Below are positions 30,466 through 42,215 of a DNA stretch of 64,000 nt, piece after piece. Below the pieces are notes generated by a model. That model worked only from the letters and a program-made list of their open reading frames with translations. It was not told where the DNA came from and made no database searches. This stretch comes from Cristatella mucedo (taxonomy: Eukaryota; Bryozoa; Phylactolaemata; Cristatellidae), in the NCBI GenBank assembly GCA_009760855.2, contig WPIO01000042.1:2928001-2992000 (forward strand). Reading direction: 5' to 3'. Position numbers and translations under genes: made by a program. Numbering within the stretch: position 1 is the first letter of the stretch; every line of letters begins with the position of its first letter.

Positions 30466-30990
30466 TCTTTTGCCCAATAAAATCGGCAATCTTTTTTGTT
30501 CTCTTCTAGTTCTCGGACTCTTCCTTGGATGTACACCCTCCAGAAGGCTTATCAAAGTCAATTATATGTATATCCAGATGATTTTTAAGCGTTTTCGTAA
30601 AGGCTACAGAACATTTGATGATTTTGTTGCGACGACGTGCAAGAATGTATTCCTAATCTATTACGAGCCGATTCTGCTCGTACCCCTATTTTCGGGATAC
30701 CACTATTACCTACTTAGCCGCACTCCGAATGGTTTCTTTCCGGTATCGGTCGCTCTGTAATACAGTTTTTCAAGAAAATACAGTTGCCAAATCCGAATCA
30801 GACGACATTCGTCGTGTTTGAGGGCTACAAGGGATCAAAGCAAAGGCACAACTAAATGCCGTTCTCAGAAAAGTGAAAGCCTAGTTTGTGAGTGGCTATC
30901 ACATCGGCAAGAATGTGTGTATAAACTGTGCAGAGAAGCGAATCAAGCACAGATTCCCGAGGTACGTCCATATTTCATTGGTTAATCGGA
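30466..30990. other. No gene seen
   Basis: May include the eroded upstream part of the hAT element, but no conserved block could be read. Confidence 0.35.
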
Positions 30991-30995
30991 TGATC

Positions 30996-31014
30996 TTTGT
31001 CCGATCATATATAT

Positions 31015-31059
<45 letters not shown>

Positions 31060-31067
31060 CGGACAAA
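30996..31067. repeat. (AT)n palindrome with unique stem ends
   Basis: tttgtccgatcatatatat at 30,996-31,014 is the reverse complement of 31,049-31,067. Between them lies an AT microsatellite with a short CA run. The whole could fold as one long hairpin or cruciform. It sits at the truncated edge of the antisense LINE-A. Confidence 0.85.
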
Positions 31068-33300
31068 TGTATACTCTGCTGTCTTCCGCTTAGATGGAAC
31101 CTAAACCTTTGTAGTTCAGTGCCAGTGATGACCATGTGAGAAGAAAGCCACCCGAGAAGATCTTGGGAATCAATAGAATCAAACACTGCCGAAAGATTTA
31201 GCAAACCAAGCATAGAGACTTTACCTAAGTCGGTATTCCTGAAAAGGTCGTTATACATTTGAAACAATGCTGACTCTATGAGTAGTTAGCTCTACAACCA
31301 GACTGTTATTTGCTTGCTAGGTTTGAAGTTTTATTTCTAAGAGTTCAGCTGGTCTGCTTATCTTCGTTTCCGTATCTTTGATAGTAACGGTAGAAGAGAG
31401 ACTGGACAGAAGCTGCTCGAAGAAGTTCTCGTGGTCTGGTGTTTCTTTCTTAATTAGCAGCCAAACTACAGCCTTATTTGAATAGGCTGGAACATGATCT
31501 GAGGCATATTTGTTATGATATTTACGCATGGAAACGGAACATCTGTTCATCGTAGAATTAGGAAAGTGGGATTAGAGTCTGGACGACTATTAGTCTTCTA
31601 TGATGTTCGTCGGGGTGATGTTGTTCTGCGTGCCAGATTCTGCGCCCCCGGCTACTGTTACGATTACCGCGAGCGGCTCACCTTGGGCCAGTGAGATTAT
31701 TGATGTTGTGTTATTAGGTTGTTGATATTGTGAGTGCCAGCTGCCAACTCTGGTAATTCATCAAGCTTATATATGTGTACACTTTGAGAGTAATGAAGTT
31801 TTTTAGTCTCGTTACCTCTTATGTCCACGTTTGTGCCACTGCGAGACTCCAATAGATCCGTCGCCGCCGGAGCTATAGTAACTCAACAAGGTGTCTCGTG
31901 GCCTCCTTCGTATAGACATTGAGATACTGCATGGAATTGAGGTAGGGAATTTTCGCGGGTTGTTATTTAGGGACACGAGTCCACTTGGGATGCTACTACA
32001 TTAGGGATTAACTCTCCGATCTTGTCTATCTTGCTGACAAAGATGCTAGAAAAGTCATTAGCTTGACCGCCACAATGATCACTTGGTAAGGAGCTAATCT
32101 GAGAGTGGTTATAGGGGAGATGGTGTACAGTAGACATAAGCATTTTTTTAAATGTACGTCTGGGATTCAATAATATTTTTTAAATAAGCTAAACTTGGCC
32201 TTTTCCTGGATGGATTGGTTTGATCTTGAGCAGTCTTCGTAAACCTGTCGACAAACAGTCAGTATGCTTTTTCAAGCTGTCGCTAAGTAGAACTAGCAGG
32301 TATAATGTTTGCAGTTAGTCGCAGGCCGTCTGGGCGGCAGCACACAGCCCGCTTAGGCAGTGGTGCAAACTCTTCGAGCATGTCAGCGAGTGTTGTATTG
32401 TAGCATTCTACCAATGATGACTGGTCGAAAGGTCGATTGGGCAGCAAAGGTGAAGCAAATATTTTCTCACGAACGGCATCGATTTCAAGAATCTTAAGGC
32501 TTCGCGAGTCACGGGTGATCTTAGACGATAAAGAGGAGGCCACGTATTGCAGACTGAATGAGATTTGCATGTGGTCATATAAGCATAATTTTGTAATAAT
32601 AGGTGATGATAACATACAATTGTGGGAGAGAATTTGATCGAGTGTGTGATCCTTGATGTGAATAAAGTCATGCATATAAGCTACAAAAAAACGAGTCAGT
32701 CAGTTCACAAAATCCAGCGCTTAATGTTTCAGATAAGTTTTTAAAAGGAATGTTATAATCCCCATCACGATAAAAATTGAGTTTTTGAGACAGAGTTGAA
32801 ATAAGATCATAGAAATCTGAGCTAAAGTAGGACTTGGTACTTGAGGGTTGGCGATAGGTGGCCACTATTTGCAGCTTGTTGGTATAGGGTCTTAAAACAA
32901 GAGATTCGACAGACTTTTTCGAGAGATCTGCAAACTGTTTGAAGTGGAAAGAGGAGTGTGCGACAACGTGGCAACTTCTCCACCAGCTTTAATGTATCTT
33001 GGGGTATGTACGAACGAGAAGCATGCCGCAGTTGACTCGGTTATGCTCGGGAAATGAGTCGATTGCAGCCAGGTCTTGGTCGATGCAAACAGTTCGTGGC
33101 TGTTGTCAGTCATCACGTCGTTTATTATGAGGGGTTTAGTGCACCCTGAGAGATACTTACGTTTACATGCGTCAAAATGGGCCGCCGGGGATATAGCAGA
33201 CTTGATGACCATTAAGTTAGATTGATTCACTGCAGCTCTTGGGCGAGACGAAGCAGGGTAACTCGAGACGATGTTAAGGTTAGCAAACAAGCGAGGCTGC
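31068..33300 (-). pseudogene. LINE-A with endonuclease, antisense, broken
   Basis: From 33,290 downward: AP-type endonuclease N-terminal part (STKTWL near 33,075, HTPRYIKAGGEVA), middle part (ATYRQPSSTKS, GDYNIPF at 32,668-32,865), its end (DHTLDQILS, 32,283-32,675), EN-RT linker (31,967-32,170), RT fingers (31,317-31,550) and the first palm motif region (LLNLSAVFDSIDS, 30,899-31,267). The TETWL catalytic glutamate is lysine here, and GHTLD reads DHTLD. Truncated before the YADD motif at the palindrome. A 271-bp insert interrupts it. Confidence 0.82.
31619..31889. mobile_element. Solo-LTR-like insert in LINE-A
   Basis: Bounded by ggtg on both sides (31,615-31,618 and 31,890-31,893), with ends tgttgtt... 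and ...caaca. It contains tatatatgtgtac (TATA-like) and aatgaagtttt (possible polyadenylation region). LINE-A homology is continuous on both sides. Size and ends suit a solo LTR, but no internal region or second LTR is present, so the class is inferred. Confidence 0.4.
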
Positions 33301-33369
33301 CGGCTAACCGATTTCCGGTCGACATGCTGGCTTCAGGTCAGCCTTCTTTTGCTAGTAAAATAAAATGCT

Positions 33370-33540
33370 ACCTGATTCAACTGCTCCTTTTGTAGAGCGA
33401 GCAAAGAGCCTTTATGGCTACTATAACCACTTGCAGTGGTAAAAAAGGATCGCCCAATTCAGGACTTGAACCCACGGCCTCGGGAACGAGGTCGTGAAAA
33501 GCAACCTCCTTATTTAAGTGTGTCATCATGGCTCAAGCCC
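33370..33540 (-). mobile_element. SINE-2 copy, antisense
   Basis: The minus strand reads gagccatgatgacacact..., a B-box-like GGGTTCAAGTCC near 33,465, then the tail gggcgatccttttttacc, ccactgcaagtgg and ggctctttgctc. The tail includes a small inverted repeat (ccactgc/gcagtgg). Confidence 0.65.
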
Positions 33541-33750
33541 AATTCAGACTCTAGCAGCAGCTCCCGCATACAAGAACGCATTTGAACGACTATTGCTCAA
33601 CGATAGGCACCCATTCTCGTACCGAAAAGGCAGGTTACCAACAGACGGCGTAGCTAAGGCTAGAGCCGCGGCCTCCGGCGTGTTGGGGTATTGCCGCGAC
33701 TCACTGAGACTAAGCCTAAGAAGTAATAATCATAATATAATAAAAATTCA
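33541..33750. other. No gene seen
   Basis: Spacer between SINE-2 and LINE-A. Nothing recognised. Confidence 0.3.
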
Positions 33751-33751
33751 T

Positions 33752-34694
33752 GTTTATAGCATAGTTTATACTCTCCCTCTTGCTGATGTGATTGCCAAGC
33801 ACAATCTAGGCTTTCACTTCTATGGAGATGATACTCAGTTGTACCTTTGCTTTGATCCCTCCCAGCTTTCGAGTACCTCGAATTCTCTCAACTCATTTGC
33901 TGCATGTATTGATGACATCAGCACATGGATGGCAGCAAATTTTGTTAAACTAAGTGATGATAAAACAAACTTATTAGTTATGGGATAACCCAGTGTGATT
34001 CAGAAATTGGAAAGGCTGACTCTCAAAATTGGCTCTGCCAGCATATCTATTGTTGAATCAGCTTGAAGTCGAGGTGTCATGATCCAAAGTGACCTCTCGT
34101 TAGACGACCACATCAGCTCCACAATCAAGTCTGCCTACTTTCAGCTACATAGCATTGCCAAAATTCGGGCTTGTTTAGATAAGGATACCACGTCCAAGTT
34201 GGTCCACGCATTTAGGACATCCCGTCTTGACTTCTGTAACTCACTGCTTGCTAGCCTACCGGCATGTGCAATCAGGCTCTTACAGCTGATAAAAAAACTC
34301 CGTAGCTAGGCTTGTCTGTGGTGAGCGTTGCAGTAGCCACGTCACTCCACTTCTCGCCGACCTGCACTGGGTCCCAGTCAAGCAACGGATCGACTTCAAG
34401 GTTTTTTCACTCACGTTTAGGTCACTTCATTCTTTAGCTCCAGCCTATCTCCCAGATCTACTCTCCCACCAGGCCAAGCATCGTACCACCCGCTTTTCAG
34501 AATCCAGCAGTTTACCAATACCTCGTATAAACCTCAAATCCTTTCCAGACCGTTCACTTAGTTCGTACGTTCCCAAAGCCTGGAACTCACTCCCGACTTG
34601 CGTCAGAACATGCCGTGACTTGACCACATTTAAAAAGAACTTAAAAACACACCTACTGAGGACAGCATTTAGTGGGTCCCGGTGACTTGTCCTT
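33752..34694 (+). pseudogene. LINE-A RT and C-terminal fragment
   Basis: Begins inside the RT palm (VYTLPLADVIAKHN) and covers the catalytic motif as YGDDTQLYL (Ala to Gly, near 33,822), palm end, thumb and C-terminal domain. Breaks: TAA after VMG near 33,985, TGA near 34,065, and a frameshift near 34,295. It is interrupted at 34,700 by a LINE-B tail. Confidence 0.85.
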
Positions 34695-34700
34695 CATGTG

Positions 34701-34963
34701 CAACGACATCTACTCTCCAACTGCCGACTATGGCGCATCTTTTTCAGCGGTCCTGAACTGCTACTTCTATGCTACTCACTACCTCAACTGCTCTCCTAAC
34801 TCTGCTATGCTTCCCACTTTCTCTTTGTTGCGTGAGACGAAGTCTGTTGGCTACCGAAAGCCGCTTAGGCTGTGAGTGCGCTATACAAAACTCTCCTGCG
34901 TAACAACCACATGGTCTTTTTGACTTTGTGGAGTTACTGACGGAGATACATTACATTACATTA
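34701..34963 (+). mobile_element. LINE-B 3' end nested in LINE-A
   Basis: Last coding part and 3' UTR of LINE-B (aactgccgactatggcgc, cctaacTCTGC..., gaaagccgcttaggctgtg) ending in three ACATT repeats. The 6-bp word catgtg flanks it at 34,695-34,700 and 34,964-34,969, a clean target-site duplication, and LINE-A resumes at once. LINE-B was therefore active after this LINE-A copy landed. Confidence 0.88.
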
Positions 34964-35185
34964 CATGTGCTTATGCGTGCTGACACTGCATGCTGCCACT
35001 AATCACACTTGCTTGCTGACCCTGTGCATGTCACCCCTAACCATGTTATTCATCTTGTTTATCAAGCAAGGTATTACTCACCATTCAATCACGTTTCCCT
35101 TTGCAGCAAATGTAAAGCGCCTAGAAAAGAGATTGAGTTCTCTGAGGGCGCTTTATCAAGTGCATTATGATTATTATTACTATTA
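34964..35185 (+). mobile_element. LINE-A 3' UTR, downstream half of interrupted copy
   Basis: Continues the 33,752 copy: tgctgccactaatcacac, gaccctgtgcatgtca, stem-loop aaagcgcctagaaaagag / ctctgagggcgctttatc, then an ATT tail. Confidence 0.85.
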
Positions 35186-35239
35186 AATTAGGTTATGTTC
35201 TGGATTCACGTCTTATTTAATTCTAGAATTTAAAAAATA

Positions 35240-35374
35240 TAATTCATTTATATAGCACCCCAAGAGAACCTAATCTCTATTCAGGCGCTTCACATATGCC
35301 CCGGGTCTCGAGCCAACGACCTCAGTCAGTCCTTGGTCGGGGCGAGCACCTTAACCGCTAGACCAAACCAGCAT
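35240..35374 (-). mobile_element. SINE-1 copy, best preserved, antisense
   Basis: On the minus strand: ctggtttggtctagcggtta (A box), a tRNA-like loop region, ttggctcgagaccc (B-box region), and the LINE-type tail gtgaagcgcctgaatagag / ttctcttggggtgctatat. It shows the shared tail more clearly than the copy at 2,105. A short LINE-like tail follows at about 35,390-35,470. Confidence 0.85.
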
Positions 35375-35470
35375 TATTTTTACTCGTTCATTCAAAGTGC
35401 CCGAATCGAGATTTAATTCCTTAGGGGGTTTTGAAAGAGACCTGTTATTATTGCTACTATTATTCGATAG

Positions 35471-36423
35471 TGTAATCATCCAACGGATCTTGGAGTTCAG
35501 AGACAGACTGAAGCCCTTGATCTCAAAGTCAAGAACGGCGAGATATTACTAACTTAATGTGCGCACTACTCATTGTCGTCTTGGAAAAATCTCCAATACG
35601 CCTTGGCTCAGAGACGTCTAATCAAGGAAAATAACTCACCAGTTGCTCACTTGGTCGGTCACAACAGAAATATCTATGCAGGAGCTTTAACGTCTGCGAA
35701 TGATCCAGAAAATGTAGGAACTCAGAGCTCAGAGACGCTTTAAACTGCCAACGGTATAGATGCCTAAAACACGCGAGTCACGTACCGTTTCTTCAAAGCG
35801 CCGTCACCTTCACGCACTGTCGAACCCAGGCGCTGTCGCGCTGGGGAACTTACTCGCTCTAGCCCCGACTCATTGTCGCACCTACCCAATGTCCTACTGA
35901 CGCACTGTTGCACCTAATTAGATTTGAACCATCGCAGTGTCTCATCGATGCACTGTCGCACCGATTCGCTATCGTGCCCACCCACAGTGGGTCGCCACTG
36001 TAGCACTTTGCTGGCCTTGGCTGAATTTTAGCGCGAACAAGAGTTGTTCGGAGGCGGGCTAGAACTTCTTTGTCCTGGAGCAGTGAGTCTGAGAGGAGCG
36101 TCAGTGCGGTTAGAGAGCAAGAGCTTAAGAGCAAGCCAGGAGGCTCTGAGACTAGCGGTGGTGATTCGGCCTTTAGAATTGGTCCGATGCCCGCGGAAGC
36201 TGCTGATTGATGTTGGCTGGCCTGTCAACCTCCGCCTTCACTCGTTCTAAGAAAGAATCGTCTGGAACCCATTCGCCATTCAAGCAGGACAGAGGTGTCC
36301 TTCCAGTGGCCTGGGGACGGTAATAATTCCTTGTCGTAATGGGCCAATGTGTCGGGCCCAAAACCACTAAGCTCTTGCCCCATTGTCTCAGTTAAATATT
36401 TAGGAGTCGAGCGACACTCACTC
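35471..36423. other. No gene assigned; imperfect cactgtcgcacc repeats
   Basis: Positions 35,860-36,000 contain about six loose variants of a cactgtcgcacc word. A 64-codon minus frame (36,173-36,367; WPITTRNYYRPQATGRTP, GEWVPDDSFLERV) looks protein-like but matches nothing I know. Because copy A is cut at position 1, it cannot be tested against the duplication. It may belong to the LTR-like segment that follows. Confidence 0.3.
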
Positions 36424-37263
36424 TTGGTGTCTTTTGGTCCTCTGGTCTTTTGTCCGGCTCCGCGCTTCGACGCCGTCGGACTCGTTTCTCTGAAAGCGAG
36501 GGAGGAAGGCGGGCTGTTTGCCGGCGATTGACGGAACAGGACGAGACAGAGCTAGGAGGATTCGGTGGACTCCACCGAATACGGTCGTATCGCGCCCGAG
36601 CTGGAAGTTTGTGTTTCATTTGTGTTTTGTGTGTGCGCGCTTGCACGTGGTCTCGGCATAAGGATTTGCCGATGCGAGCTAGACGTAGTTGGCGTGTGTG
36701 GAGTCCTAGTTCTCCGGTTAGGGTTTAGGCTCCAGTTCGAGCTCTGTCTATTTGGGTCGTTCCTCACCAGACGTAAGTAGCTTCAGTGTGGAGACGTGTT
36801 TCCTCCGCAAGAGTGTTTGAGTTGGCGTGTGTGGAGTATTCCTGCCGCACAGGTGGAAACCGAGTCCTAGTTCTCCGGTTAGGGTTTAGGCTCCGGTTCG
36901 CGCTCAGTGTGGAGAAGTATTCCCTCCGCAAGAGTGTCGGTGCTTTTGAGAGCGTGCGAGGAGTGTGGAGATAAAACTGAGCCAGACGCGCAGCGACTTT
37001 GTGCGCTTGCGAATAAAGCTCAGTAAAATCCCCAGTTTGTGTGTATCGCTTTCCAATTCACGCCGCGGACTCACGACCCCCTTTAGTAACGGTAAGCGGG
37101 TCGGTGCGAGAAACGCTCGTATGGTGGCGGCCAGCTTCTTGCGCGTAGGCGCGCCCCGAACGGCAGTAGGTGCTAGGCTACGCCGCTAGGTAAGCGGTAG
37201 GTCAAGCCTACTCCGCCGAGCCTTCGGCGTTACACCACGCTCGAGGCTTGTTTTCATGCGGAA
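36424..37263 (+). other. LTR-like segment, copy B
   Basis: Same direct repeats and AATAAA as positions 1-840, with a handful of substitutions and a one-base shift in a T run. A true LTR boundary might lie in 36,000-36,423, but no TG start was identified. Confidence 0.25.
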
Positions 37264-37490
37264 AGCCGCCTTGGCTGTTTCTGGTGCTTTAACTAGCGAG
37301 ACTAACAGCACACGCACGTTTCATTGAAACACCAAAGAATCGTTGCCCAACGTATTAAAGTATAGAGCGTGGCTCTGAACGAATTCGGTACAATACGAAG
37401 GTACAGTGTGAGGGTACAGTACAATCGGTACAATACGTGCCCTGAGTGCTTAGCACTCATGCAGAACTGTATGCAGCTGTCAGTTGTTAG

Positions 37491-37562
37491 CATTGGCGAT
37501 CGTGCATTGGCGTTTGTGCATTGGCGATCGTGAATTGGCGTTTGTGCATTGGCGATCGTGCC
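37491..37562. repeat. 14-bp minisatellite, five units
   Basis: Counterpart of 1,068-1,126 with one extra unit. Confidence 0.85.
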
Positions 37563-38130
37563 AGGTTTGGCGAGGATAAGAACCGGCGGCGGCAGTCTTG
37601 CAATTATATACCGGATTGTGTTATATTATAACAGCTGAGCCATTTTCCGAGCATTATCTGAACCCATAGAGCTCCTAGCAGCTTGTTCTGCTTCCGCGGT
37701 CGTGTCCATGCCGTGCGACTATAAAAGCCTTAAAATTGTGTGGATGATGATGGTGGATCGTCGGTCACTGCTATCACTTCGCGACAAGGTCGCCGGGATA
37801 ACCAGCGGTGATCAGCGAAGTATCTTGACACGGGCTTGTCTTTCGTCGTGAGCTCAGGCAGGCAGATTTTAAATAGTAAAATGTTTACTTGATTCACTTT
37901 ATACGAGCGTGTTATTAAGGTCTTTTCCTGGATTAGATGCAATAAGTCCTCTACTTAGGAATATATTAGTATGAGAGCTGCTGTGGGCCGACATGTTTTC
38001 CCTGCCCGTTACATACAGAACACGTCAAAGTCTGCATTTTCTATGCACTCGCTATTACTCCGGGAATCCTGAGCAATTGCAATTTTGATGTATGGCAATG
38101 TATCAAAATTTGAGCTTCATGTGTACCCGT

Positions 38131-38330
38131 TATAATGATAATGATAATAATGCACTTGATAAAGCAACCTCAGAGAACTCAATCTCTTTCTAGGCGCTTG
38201 ACATTTGCTGCAAAGGAAAAAGCGATTGAATGCTGAGTAATATCATGCTTGATAAACAACATGAATAGCATAGTTAGGGGTGACATGCACAGGGTCAGTA
38301 TGCAAGTGTGGTTAGTGGCAGCATGCACAG
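38131..38330 (-). mobile_element. LINE-A 3' UTR fragment, antisense (copy B)
   Basis: Same insertion as 1,695-1,893; the tail end reads ataatgataatgataataatgc. Confidence 0.85.
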
Positions 38331-38540
38331 TTGTGGTCGTGTCTTGGAGGATTGCGGTGGATTGCTGATGCTTTAGTAGAGGACCAAGCCGTTTCTGTCG
38401 ACTGCAGTGAATTATTGGAGAATGTGCGTGAGCAAAACCCGAATGCAATTTTGTGGATACATTTTGAGCTGAGTCTAGTATTATAAGTATTTTTGATTGG
38501 AGCTTCGCGTTGACGATTTCATTGTGATCTGCAGTAGATT

Positions 38541-38683
38541 GCCGAGCTGGTTTGGTCTAGCGGTTAAGGTGCTCGCCCCGACCTAGGTCTGACTGAGGTC
38601 GTGGGCTCGAGTTCCGAGGCATATGTGAAGCCCCGGAATAGATATTAAGTTCTCTTGGGGCGCTATATAAATTAATTGCATTA
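38541..38683 (+). mobile_element. SINE-1 (copy B)
   Basis: Counterpart of 2,105-2,252, with the A and B boxes unchanged and two small differences in the tail. Confidence 0.85.
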
Positions 38684-39279
38684 TATCTATTTAGATAAGG
38701 ATTGAGGTGTTTGTGCAGGCCATTTGGAGCACTTACAGAGCCTTGCCAGTGAGCGGAGATGCACAAGCAATTAAATTTTCTTGCGTGTTCAGTTAACATA
38801 GTGTTTTAAAATGCACCAAAACTGGAATTGGCGAAACGCATTTCTGTTTATTTTGTGCAGGATCTCCGTTCTTGGTTATGTCATTGCTGGGCATGGCACA
38901 ACAACACGAATGTAAATTCTCGTGAAATTTGGTGAGTACACTTGCCACAGAGTTCGCTGTCATATGCAGTCCGAAATGAGCTTTAGAGTTTCTCTCGCTT
39001 TGGGGTAGAATGCAGTGGATTGCTTTGGAATGCAGTCGATTGAGAAGGATTGTGTAATTGGAAGTGGCGGTTCCTATTTAATGCAGTGGACGTCGTGTGA
39101 AGGCGCTCGCGAAATGGTTGGACATATTTTAGGTACGGTTGATTAATATAGCACTGTTATATCCAGTCCTAGTTGGAGCTTCGAGAGTTGATTTCTGTTT
39201 GATTTGAGATGGCTTAAAGTGAGTTGCGGCGTGTTGCCGTGGATATCACTACTGGCCAGTGTCTTTGCAGCCCGCATGC

Positions 39280-39714
39280 ATGAGAACGCTTGGAGGCAAC
39301 GGCACGATTTCTGGTGGGCACATTAAAAACGACGGCGTATTCCACAGTAGTTACTTTAAATTTGAGATTTGCCCCGTCAATTTCCGTTCGATTGCAGCCT
39401 TTGCAGAGTGGCATGCGGTGGATTACGTCAAACGCGTCCGACTGCAGGTAGAATTGATGGCTGCAGCGGGGAGTTCCCTACTGCATCGATGGCTGCAGCG
39501 GGAAACTCCCGCTGGGCTGGGCGATGCGTCTTCGTACGAGCAGGTGCTGGCACAGATGCTTATTCGTGCCTGGGTCGTCTGCGAGTGCAGCCGCGGTAAG
39601 AGTAAGAGCGCTCGCGGCTCGCGCGGAGCCTCTGCCCTGCTGCAGCTCAGTCGCTTGTATCGCCTACTTGACCGATCCTACGTCGGGGCGGAGAAGAGAT
39701 GCGTGCTTGAGTGA
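39280..39714 (+). CDS. Hypothetical open frame, 144 codons (copy B)
   Basis: Counterpart of 2,852-3,289 with one CTG codon fewer (QRETPAGLG here, QREIPAGLG there). Unknown function; the same reservations apply. Confidence 0.25.
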   Translation: MRTLGGNGTISGGHIKNDGVFHSSYFKFEICPVNFRSIAAFAEWHAVDYVKRVRLQVELMAAAGSSLLHRWLQRETPAGLGDASSYEQVLAQMLIRAWVVCECSRGKSKSARGSRGASALLQLSRLYRLLDRSYVGAEKRCVLE

Positions 39715-41017
39715 GTGCAGGCAGGGCCAGAAGGATGGGGGTTGATTGGGTCACTAAATATTCGCTTAACTAAACTGGGGGGGGGGAGCGACTACGTCTG
39801 AGCTCCCCCAATGGCAGCTGCTACTAGTGTTTTTGAGCGAGGATCTCAAATTCTCTTATTCGACTCCCCAGCAACTGTTTTCTGCCGACCTATGTGTGGT
39901 AAAGCTTAGCTAGTCTGCAGCTGGTTCTCAGCAGCTTGGCATGCCCGGTGACTTTTCTAATGGAGCCCCTGCTCTCCAGTAGCACATTGCGACTCATGTG
40001 CGTCCTAGCACAAGGGACGGGCCTAATGTGACATTCGCATGGAAGCGCTTCACAGCCAGCACCGAGCGCTTTCCCAGTGTTGCTCCGCCTGGCAAACGGA
40101 TTAACACGCCGGGCAAGCCAGAGCAGAAACTGCTGCTGCGGCTTTTTGGGGAATCCCCGAGGCTCGGGGGTTGAGTGGTGCATTGTATACATAACTCTCA
40201 GGTCAGTCGGCAATGCGCTCCTGTGTCTGGCAGCAAGTGCAGCCGAGGCAGGCATGCGGGCGCATCTGACGGCTTGCAAATCTGCCCTGCCTTAGGTCAG
40301 GTGCTTTCACAGATCACCTTACCCACTCGGTGCAGACGATAGGGTTGGAGCCAATAGGGCTGAAACTGCCAGTCAAGCAATTGCAACGCCCATCCTATGT
40401 AATAGCGGCCGTGCTAGCATTGCCCGGCTCCGGGCTGGCCTCGTAAGCCTGGCTTAGACGACGAGTCTTGCCTCCTAACTGCTTCCGCCCTACCCAAGTC
40501 TTCACTTGGATCATCCGGTTTGTAGCAATTTCAGACTGCAGTCTCCCTCCAAGTCTTGCCCCCAACTCGGTCCGCCCACTGAGCGTTCATGGGATAGCGG
40601 CAGCATTTCTCCTCGGCCATGCTTTGCTAACCCAATTACCGGTAGAATAAAGCCTGTCCACTATTGCCTTTACCACCCCTGCCGTATTGGTGTTGTATAC
40701 ACCGGAGACTCGAGTACGTAGGAAGCATGTAGGAAGCAAGACTCACCGTCTAAACCGGGCTTTAACAGGATGCTAAATTCTGGCTCCCTAACCCTCTCCC
40801 CCAGGTTCTGCAAATCGTCGACCGACTTACCTCGAGGTCAAAGTGCTACTGGAGATCAATTTATCAGCGGCCCCGACGTCAATGTATGCTCTCAGCTGCA
40901 CACAGCCCCTCCCTGAGCTTCCGTGTCGGCACCAGACTCAGACATGAAGCGATGGTCGACTGGAAGCTAACACAACCGTCCTCTCAGCCGGCTGCCGATA
41001 AATCCGCCGTCCTTCAG

Positions 41018-41047
41018 CCAATCACTTTATTGGCATGCGTATAAAAG
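41018..41047 (+). promoter_or_regulatory. CCAAT pair and TATA box (copy B)
   Basis: CCAAT, inverted CCAAT and TATAAAAG as at 4,831-4,860, with one C-to-T change between the CCAAT boxes. Confidence 0.3.
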
Positions 41048-41089
41048 GCTGACGTGTACGATCAGCCATCTCCCTAAACGCTCCCATGT

Positions 41090-41915
41090 TAGCTCCTTAC
41101 CTAGTGATCCTGGTGATTACCAAGCTGATCGCTCAGCTTGTTTGCAAACAAAGTAGGCACGATCAGGGAGTCCGTCCATAGGGTGGCACCATTCCCCTTG
41201 CAATCCTGTCCCTCAATTCCACCTTCATGACTACATTCAGCAGCGCCCTAATGTCTACATTCAATGTGGCCACTAATTACCACGTTATGAAGCACATCTA
41301 CTAATCAAGGAAGACAACTAGTCCTTTAGACCCTATTACCCCTGTCCTGCTTCTACGACGAATTGATCTGCTGCTGCCGTGCATAACCAACATAACAAAT
41401 GGCATTAGCCTCAGGTCATGTCTTAGCACATTTGAAAAAGGCTGTAGTCAGGCCACCATTCAAGAAAGCAACACTAGACCAAGAGAACTTGACCAACTTC
41501 CGCCCAGTCTCCCTTCAACCTTTCCTATCAAAGACACTGGAACGAGTCGTGGCAGACCAGCTGAGCTAATATATTGAAACTTCAAACCTTGCTAGTAAGT
41601 TCCAGTAGGATTTTAGAGCTAATCACTCTACAAAGTCGGCATTTACTTAGGTGTACAAAGACCTACTTAGGAATCCAGGTATGGGTAGAGTCTCTCTGCT
41701 TGTTTTCTCGATCTTTTGGCCGCTTTTAATACTGTCGATCACTAAGTTCTTCCTGAGTGCCCACTTCTCGCCGACATGCACTGGCTCAAGTAACGAATTG
41801 ACTTGAAGTTTTGTCACTCACCTTCAGATTCCTTAATTCTGTGGCTCCAGCCTACCTATCAGATCTACACCTCCAAGCTAAGCATCGTACCACCCACTTT
41901 TTGGACTCTAATATA
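41090..41915 (+). pseudogene. LINE-A RT ruin (copy B)
   Basis: Counterpart of 4,905-5,764 without the AT microsatellite burst; many breaks. It joins the C-terminal end near 41,811. Confidence 0.8.
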
Positions 41916-41919
41916 ATAA

Positions 41920-42058
41920 CTATGATCTATTGGTATAGTGCCATAAGAGAACTTGATCTCAATTTGGGCGCTTCACAAATGCCACGGTGTTCGAGCCCTC
42001 GACCTCGGCCAGACCGCGTTCGGGGGAGCACCTTCATCACTGGGCTAAGCCAGCTGAT
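41920..42058 (-). mobile_element. SINE-1 in LINE-A (copy B)
   Basis: Same nested insertion as 5,765-5,905, interrupting the LINE-A C-terminus that resumes at 42,059-42,215 with its tail. Confidence 0.75.
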
Positions 42059-42215
42059 CTTTCAACCTAATACGAACCTCAGATCCTTTAGATGCTTGTT
42101 GTTATTGAGCATGCTATCACAAGCCATTGGATCCTGCTTCTTTTGCAGCAAATGTGACGCCTATTGAAAGAGATTAAGCTCTCTGAGGGCGCTATATCAA
42201 ATGTATGGTGTATGC
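42059..42215 (+). mobile_element. LINE-A 3' end (copy B)
   Basis: Counterpart of 5,906-6,085. The following 42,216-43,008 contains nothing recognised apart from a local gctgttttttg expansion. Confidence 0.75.
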
